Positions 60,249 to 64,000 of a DNA stretch of 64,000 nucleotides are shown piece after piece. The stretch covers positions 69,478,033-69,542,032 of the forward strand of contig OX485804.1 in assembly GCA_950295325.1 (NCBI GenBank), read 5' to 3'. The notes under the pieces were generated by a model that did no database searches, was not told the DNA's origin, and worked only from the letters and a program-made list of their open reading frames with translations. Every line of letters begins with the position of its first letter. Positions within the stretch are counted from its first letter, which is position 1. A program made the position numbers and the translations under genes. Source of the DNA: Polytrichum commune (taxonomy: Eukaryota > Streptophyta > Polytrichopsida > Polytrichales > Polytrichaceae).

Positions 60249-61900
60249 CTGGTAGTTCTCTTCGACCTTGGTTGGTGCAAATTCTTCCCAGGATCTCTGG
60301 TTTAGCTGGGAAGGGCCTGTCTTCACCGCTCCGCAGCTCCCGCTTACTTTGCAACTCCGCAGCTTCTCAACACCCTCTTACTGCACAGCTTCTCAGCTCC
60401 AACTTGCTTCTTGGGTAGATTTTTGTCTCTCAATGTCCCTCTAGCAGCTCCTCTTCCGCAGCTCCTCTCGAGTTTCAAGCAGCAGCAGCAGCTCTCCAAC
60501 AAACACTTATTGCTCCGTGCTCCGCAGGGATTCAGCAGCTCGGTTGTGTAGCAGCAGGTTTATTCAGCAGCCTCGGCTTGTTGTAAGCCTCGGATTCTCC
60601 TCACTCCACAGTGTACTATTCACTAAAGTTCTAAGCAAACTTCAGCTCTGCAGATATGGTGAGAGAAGGAGGCAAATTTTTTGAGAATGTATCTCTGGGT
60701 GACAACACCTAGTTTGCAGATCTTTGTTATCAAACTAGAATGGAATTTGAAGGTTGTCTAGCTCTGGTGTGAGTTTCGGAGACTATCTGCCGAGTATTCA
60801 CGGGGTGTTCCTCACATATAAGCAACTCCTCCAAAGTATCACCAAAGTATCACAAAACTTCCTAAAATTTTCTAGACCTGGATCAAAGCATGAGGAAGCA
60901 ACATCGACCACCTTCTCTTCGGCAAGTGTGAGATCAGCGTGCGTGTAGCTCTGATGAGGATCTCTGTAGGATCTCTGTATGCTGGGTGCTGAATGCTATT
61001 TCGAGTGTAGAATTCGTGGTACTGGGTTCGAGGTGGAGATCCCAGTGCTGGAGTGATGTAGGATTTCGGTACCGTTTGAAGATCTCAGTGATGTTTCTAA
61101 GGTAGAGATCGCAGAGGGAGTGGGCTTCGGAGACTTTCCGCTGACCAACTTCGAGGGTGGAAGCTCGGTGTTGGGTCGAGGCTGGGTTTCGGTGTTGGGT
61201 GCTGGGTCAAAGTCAGATTTCGGGTGAGATCTCGGTGTTGAAGCAAGATTTCGGTGTTGGGTTGAAGCAGGTGCAGGTTCGAAGTACTGATTTCGGTGCT
61301 AGTTTGAGATCGAAAGAGGGGGGGACCTTGAAGGAGCTTCGGGCACCAACTGCACCACAATTCTTTGAGGATAGCGGTGTGGATATCAACAGTGACAGGC
61401 CTGCAAAGAAACGGAAACAATCTGGTGGGTTGCAGCAAGTTTCGGTGCTGGTTCGAATACAGATTTCGGTGCTGGTTTCGGAGAGCAGATTCCAGTGCTG
61501 GTTCGGAGTGCAGATTCCGGTGCTGGTTCGGAGTATGGATTTCGGTGCTGGATCGATTTCAGATTTCGGTGAGTGGTGGTTTGAAGATGGGAGACTCGCT
61601 GTTGTGTGACAGTTGGGAGTTTCGGTGTTGTGCGGCAGGTGGGAGTTTCGGTGCTGTGCGGCAGCGACTGTATTCAGCTTCGATGGCAACCTTCGACAAC
61701 AATGGCGGACGACTGCTTCGGAGAATGGAGGCCTTCGGGGATGGCGTTCTTCGGCGGTTTCGGCTGCTTCGACGGCACTACAGGTGACGGCTTCGGCATC
61801 AGCAGATGGGCAGAGAGTGCGACGATGGATGTGGCAGCAGAAAGAATGAGATGGGTGTCGTTGTTGTTGTAGTAGTTATATAGTGTTTTGAGGGGGGAGG
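60249..61900 (-). promoter_or_regulatory. Candidate promoter and long 5' exon of ORF1
   Basis: A minus-strand TATA box (TATATAA, 61876-61882, in CACTATATAACTAC) is followed by about 1.6 kb with GCAGCAGCTC-type and TTCGGTGCTGG-type repeats and many ORFs in all frames, none with a recognised domain. The stretch ends at the donor at 60248. This could be a 5' UTR exon, or the long GC-rich leader of the retroelement. Confidence 0.4.
61170..61600. repeat. TTCGGTGCTGGTTCGGAG minisatellite
   Basis: Imperfect units of about 18-30 bp built on GATTTCGGTGCTGGTTCGGAG, densest at 61430-61570. They lie inside the putative leader exon. Confidence 0.75.
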
Positions 61901-63150
61901 TTTCTTCACAGTTGCCCTTTCGGCATCTGAGCAGGTGGGTGGATGGAGGAGAGGATTCGAGGAGCAACGGCGGCCGCTTCAACTCTAGCCCTCTCTCCTA
62001 CCTCCTTCAGCCTGGCAGGTTACCGGCAGGGCTTCGCCGTGTGTGGCCTCCTCCCCAAACTGTGCATCCAATTGACTGAGACACAAGCCATACCCATAGT
62101 GCGGAGAGGAGAAAAAGCCAATGCAACTACCATAACTAGTTTATGCATATTGAGTAATTATGGAGGACAAGACAATACATGAGCTCAAAAAGAGACTTTC
62201 ACAAGCTAAGTTACTAGCATGGGCTCTTTCAAGTCACCAATAGAAAAACGAAGAGATTTTCGTGACATGCGACTAGAATTCCACAAATGCAACCACCGCA
62301 CTTTGTATTTGTTGCCATCTAGAGTTGTGAGAATCATTTGCAAACTTTCCACCGTCATATGCAACGTTGCACTGAATCCAAAATGTCTATAAATTTGTAT
62401 GACGTACACATGTTAGTATTGCATTCAACATGGCATCTAGTGCATGCACAAATCATAAGAGGATACGGTGAGCATCAACATCTTTGGAAAAAAAAATAAA
62501 AAAAAAAAAAAATCCCATAATGTGAGCGTGATTTCAATATCAAATAGTTTATCAAATTTATCTTTTTGTATATGTTTGATGGCCTACCCTTGCTAATCTT
62601 AAGCCAAAGGAATCTTATAAATGTATTTCATCAATGCCTTTTTGTTGCAACTGATTTTTTCCCTTTGCACCACCATCTTTATTTGTATCATAAATAAAGA
62701 GTGTTGAGTAGAGAGAAGAGAGAGAAGAAACGCTGACCCCTTGTGAGATTAGCACATGTTGAGTACATATAAATACATGGACAAATCTCCAACCATATTA
62801 GAATGACAGTTTATAAGGTACTCACCTTGTACAATAATTGGGTAGACACATTCAAAGTAAAGGGCTACCAAATATTTTTATGTCATCAATAGACACAAGC
62901 ATCAAAAGTGCAACAAATAGAAGCTCCCAAAAATCTTGAAGTTGAAGAGTGCCAAAATGGTTTATCCGGTGAAACTTGTGAACCAAAATTCTCTTCACGT
63001 GGTAACTCTTCGTGGACCTATACAAAGAAGATGTTAATAAATGACATTTGTAAAACTAAGAAGAAAAAATTAGAAAACCAAAACAAATTGTTGTATCAGA
63101 ATATGCACATGTATACACTGTGTATAGCATCAAGCAATACACCGATTGAA
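61901..63150. other. Unassigned region with a short minus-strand ORF
   Basis: A minus-strand ORF at 62409-62206 (IYRHFGFSATLHMTVESLQM) has protein-like composition, but I do not recognise it; it may be one exon of a gene. A poly-A tract at 62488-62512 could be a retroposon tail. No other feature seen. Confidence 0.35.
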
Positions 63151-63159
63151 TCTTGAGGA

Positions 63160-63720
63160 TCCAAGAGAAACCTTGACAAATGCTACAAGAGTCATTTTTG
63201 AAGAAATTTTTTAAATGAAATAAAACCCGTAACCAACTCTCATGTGCCCAATGGTTTCAGAATTTATTGTCTTGGTTCCACGACAACGATGATTTCAATC
63301 TTTTGGGTTTTTTTTTTCCAAAGCTCTAGAAAATCCTAAGTAACATTGCAAGATTAATTTTGAAGAATTCAAGAAAATAAAATGTAACCAATTATCATAT
63401 GCCAATATTTTGAAAATTGTCATCTTGGTTCCAAGACAACAATAATCAAATTTGTGGGCGTTTTTCTAAAATCCTAAGAAACTCTTGGAAGTGTTGGAGA
63501 TTCGTTATTGAGGAATCTAGAAACAATAAAATAAAATTTGGAACCAACCCTCATGTGCTAAATATTTTGAGAATTGATGTCTTTGATGCATTACAACAAC
63601 ATTTCAATTTTTGAAGCATTTTTGAAAAGCCTTGGGAAACCTTGGGAAATGTTTGGAAAGTACATTTTGAAGAATTTAGACTACATGACCAATATTATGA
63701 CTTACAATGAGGGCATTGTT
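63160..63720. repeat. Tandem repeat of about 155 bp
   Basis: The words TTTTGAAGAA, AACCAACTCTCATGTGC and TCTTGGTTCCA.GACAAC recur at about 63195, 63355, 63505 and 63668 with moderate divergence. No coding. Confidence 0.65.
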
Positions 63721-64000
63721 CCAATTGGTGATCATGAATGTATGTGCCTATTCCTTAACCTACCAATTTGGATAGGATCCATATCAAATATGGCCTCCTA
63801 ACATATATCATGACAATACATTGTCATGTTGAGATGCCCTCATGAAACATTATGGAAATGATATAAAAAAACATTGGATAAAACAAGACTCATGGATGGG
63901 TGCTATCTCATTGGTGTTGTAGCCATTCCATACCCATTATAGGAGTCATCATTGATATTGTTTCAATCATCTTTTGATGGTTATGTCATCCTTGTGTTGC
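63721..64000. other. Window end, nothing supported
   Basis: AT-rich DNA without a recognisable gene, repeat or RNA. Confidence 0.4.

Overview
This is a nuclear genomic window from a land plant: spliceosomal GT/AG introns, plant-type TATA boxes, an NB-ARC/LRR immune-receptor gene, and Ac-like hAT, CACTA, solo-LTR and LINE elements nested in AT-rich DNA. A receptor joining a protein kinase, an NB-ARC domain and an LRR array (the PK-NB-LRR or PNL class) is known mainly from mosses. With the unusual RING-like gene, this points to a bryophyte or another non-seed plant, with a moss as first guess; I cannot name the species.

Layout. 1-2.2 kb: non-coding repeats, including a short interstitial telomere-like run. 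2.2-10.1 kb: two convergent genes, a RING-like coiled-coil protein on + and an Ac-like hAT transposase on - with one in-frame stop, each with a G-rich minisatellite just upstream of its TATA box. 10.1-12.6 kb: repeats and a decayed element ORF. 12.6-25.7 kb: a three-exon PK-NB-LRR gene on -, with about 58 LRRs before its stop and a tail of decayed LRRs beyond it; it is broken by a 1.0-kb solo LTR, and the tail by a 2.0-kb solo LTR and a 643-bp hAT-type MITE. 25.7-36 kb: little coding sequence; a 390-bp inverted-repeat element, a 1.7-kb solo LTR with an internal 88-bp satellite, and a hAT-like non-autonomous element. 36.0-42.7 kb: a CACTA element with a perfect TCA target-site duplication, carrying spliced gene fragments of a uracil phosphoribosyltransferase/uridine kinase-like gene and of exonuclease EXO1. 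42.7-46.1 kb: mostly unassigned, with a weak methyltransferase-like fragment and a SINE-like B box. 46.1-60.2 kb: a large decayed LINE on -, reading ORF1 (gag-like), a low-complexity ORF, APE-type endonuclease, reverse transcriptase, RNase H, CCHC finger and restriction-like endonuclease. A solo LTR of the same family as the 29-31 kb copy cuts its YADD box. 60.2-64 kb: a possible 5' exon and promoter for ORF1, then unassigned repeats.

The most notable systems are (1) a LINE carrying both APE and RLE endonucleases, the layout described for Dualen/RandI of green algae; (2) a kinase-NLR whose LRR array grew by very recent 432-bp and 864-bp block duplications; (3) a CACTA element that combined exons of two unrelated host genes. 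Four solo LTRs were placed to the base by TG...CA ends and perfect 5-bp target-site duplications; removing one restores the NLR reading frame exactly.
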